Source: Tannerellaceae bacterium (lineage in GTDB: Bacteria > Bacteroidota > Bacteroidia > Bacteroidales > Tannerellaceae). From it: 13,894 bases of DNA. A program made the translations under genes and the position numbers. Shown here piece by piece: positions 12,681 to 13,894 of this stretch (position 1 is the stretch's first letter; each line of letters starts with the position of its first letter). The notes under the pieces are model-generated. The model ran no database searches. It had not been told where the DNA came from and worked only from the letters and a program-made list of their open reading frames with translations. The stretch covers positions 1 through 13,894 of the forward strand of contig JAIRZN010000041.1 in NCBI GenBank assembly GCA_031267205.1, written 5' to 3'.

Positions 12681-13894
12681 ATGAATAGAGACAGCATTAT
12701 TTTCGACATTATCGGTAAGGAACAGGAGCGTCAGTTGAAAGGAATCGAACTGATCGCTTCGGAGAACTTCGTAAGCAACCAAGTTCTTGAAGCAATGGGC
12801 AGCGTATTAACCAATAAATACGCCGAAGGCTATCCGGGCAAACGCTATTACGGCGGGTGCGAGGAGGTAGACAGGAGCGAAACGATAGCGATTGACCGCC
12901 TGAAAAAGATCTTCAAAGCCGAATGGGTCAATGTCCAGCCACACTCCGGCGCCCAGGCCAATGCAGCAGTCTTTCTGGCCGTAATGAATCCGGGCGATAC
13001 CTTCCTCGGCCTCAATCTCTCGCACGGCGGGCACCTCTCGCACGGATCGCCCGTAAACAGCTCCGGCATCCTGTATAAGGCAGAGGCCTACAATGTGAAG
13101 GAAGAAACGGGACGGGTTGACTACGAAGAAATGGAAGAACTTGCCCTGCGCCTGCATCCGCGCCTGATAGTCGGAGGCGGATCGGCCTACTCGCGCGAAT
13201 GGGATTATGAGCGCATGAGGGCGATTGCCGATAAGTCGGGCGCGCTTCTCATGATCGACATGGCGCACCCCGCAGGACTGATAGCGGCCGGCCTGCTCGA
13301 CAATCCGCTGGAATACGCCCATATCGTGACGTCGACGACCCACAAGACCCTACGCGGCCCACGCGGTGGCGTCATCCTTCTGGGGAAAGATTTCGTAAAC
13401 CCATGGGGAAAGGCGACGCCTAAGGGAGAGCTTAAGATGATGTCTCAACTGTTGGATTCAGCCGTATTCCCAGGCACGCAAGGCGGGCCCCTCGAACACG
13501 TGATAGCCGCGAAAGCCGTCGCGTTCGGCGAAGCTCTTGAGCCGGAGTACAAGACGTATCAGGCGCAAGTGAAAAAGAACGCCTCCGCAATGGCCCGCGC
13601 CTTCATCAACAAGGGATACAAGATTATCTCCGGCGGAACGGACAACCACAGCATGCTGATCGACCTCAGAACCAAGTTCCCCGCCCTAAGCGGCAAAGTT
13701 GCGGAAAAGGCCCTGGTATGCGCCGACATAACAGTTAACAAGAACATGGTTCCCTTCGACAGCCGTTCCGCCTTCCAAACCTCCGGCATCCGTGTAGGGA
13801 CGCCCGCCATCTCGACGCGCGGCGCGAAAGAGCCCTTCATGGAAGAGATAGTGGAACTTATCGACGCCGTCCTCTCCAATCCCGAAGAAGACAA
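12681..13894 (+). CDS. glyA: serine hydroxymethyltransferase (3' end beyond window)
   Basis: PLP-dependent enzyme interconverting serine plus tetrahydrofolate with glycine plus 5,10-methylene-tetrahydrofolate, the main source of one-carbon units; cytoplasmic. The frame is open from the ATG at 12681 to the last base, giving 404 codons of an expected total near 426, so only about 20 residues are missing. Family signatures are all present: ELIASENFVS (23-32), NKYAEGYPGKRYYGG (45-59), HSGAQANAAVF (88-98), LSHGGHLSHG (113-122), GGSAYSREWDYERM, IDMAHPAGLIAAG with the cofactor-binding Asp and His, and STTHKTLRGPRGG with the Schiff-base Lys222. The GGSAYSREWDY version is the form usual in Bacteroidetes. 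It has its own promoter after the terminator of the preceding gene. Confidence 0.97.
   Translation, partial: MNRDSIIFDIIGKEQERQLKGIELIASENFVSNQVLEAMGSVLTNKYAEGYPGKRYYGGCEEVDRSETIAIDRLKKIFKAEWVNVQPHSGAQANAAVFLAVMNPGDTFLGLNLSHGGHLSHGSPVNSSGILYKAEAYNVKEETGRVDYEEMEELALRLHPRLIVGGGSAYSREWDYERMRAIADKSGALLMIDMAHPAGLIAAGLLDNPLEYAHIVTSTTHKTLRGPRGGVILLGKDFVNPWGKATPKGELKMMSQLLDSAVFPGTQGGPLEHVIAAKAVAFGEALEPEYKTYQAQVKKNASAMARAFINKGYKIISGGTDNHSMLIDLRTKFPALSGKVAEKALVCADITVNKNMVPFDSRSAFQTSGIRVGTPAISTRGAKEPFMEEIVELIDAVLSNPEED

Overview
The window looks like chromosomal DNA of a member of the Bacteroidales, probably close to Tannerella/Parabacteroides. This rests on three things: promoter elements of the Bacteroidetes type (TTTG near -33, TAnnTTTG near -7) lie in front of most transcription units; Shine-Dalgarno sequences are weak or absent; and several proteins belong to families centred on Bacteroidetes (eukaryote-like hexokinase, a DUF6261-type protein, a C1 peptidase lipoprotein with a CARDB-like domain). 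The genus is an inference from gene content only.

Layout. Positions 1-496 are AT-rich and gene-free, with small inverted-repeat structures, one of which resembles a MITE. On the minus strand follow a HAD phosphatase of the beta-phosphoglucomutase type (497-1141) and a hexokinase (1251-2462), each with its own promoter and separated by a strong hairpin. From 7066 leftwards to 2559 runs a tight minus-strand cluster of envelope proteins: an outer-membrane beta-barrel, a lipocalin-like lipoprotein, a permuted NlpC/P60-type hydrolase with a C-terminal membrane hairpin, a Pentapeptide_3-type repeat lipoprotein and a papain-like lipoprotein. Divergent from it are an ECF sigma factor (7288-7785) and a four-helix membrane protein (7796-8395). 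Housekeeping genes follow: cysS (8447-9922) overlapping a PaaI-type thioesterase (9907-10350), and convergent yraN (10356-10730, minus).

The most unusual region is 10895-11250: eight clear copies and one degenerate copy of a 41-bp unit, starting 41 or 42 bp apart, directly upstream of a DUF6261-type gene (11336-12478). The array is not CRISPR, because there are no unique spacers. Each unit carries a short GGAA/TTCC inverted repeat and an A-tract. The DUF6261-type gene ends at a strong terminator, followed by glyA (12681 to the window edge, 3' end missing).

How genes may work together: the ECF sigma factor, its membrane partner and the divergent envelope cluster could form one cell-surface regulon, although the promoter seen in front of the cluster is of the housekeeping type. 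The repeat array and the DUF6261-type gene could form a second unit of unknown function. No RNA genes, CRISPR arrays or intact insertion sequences were seen.
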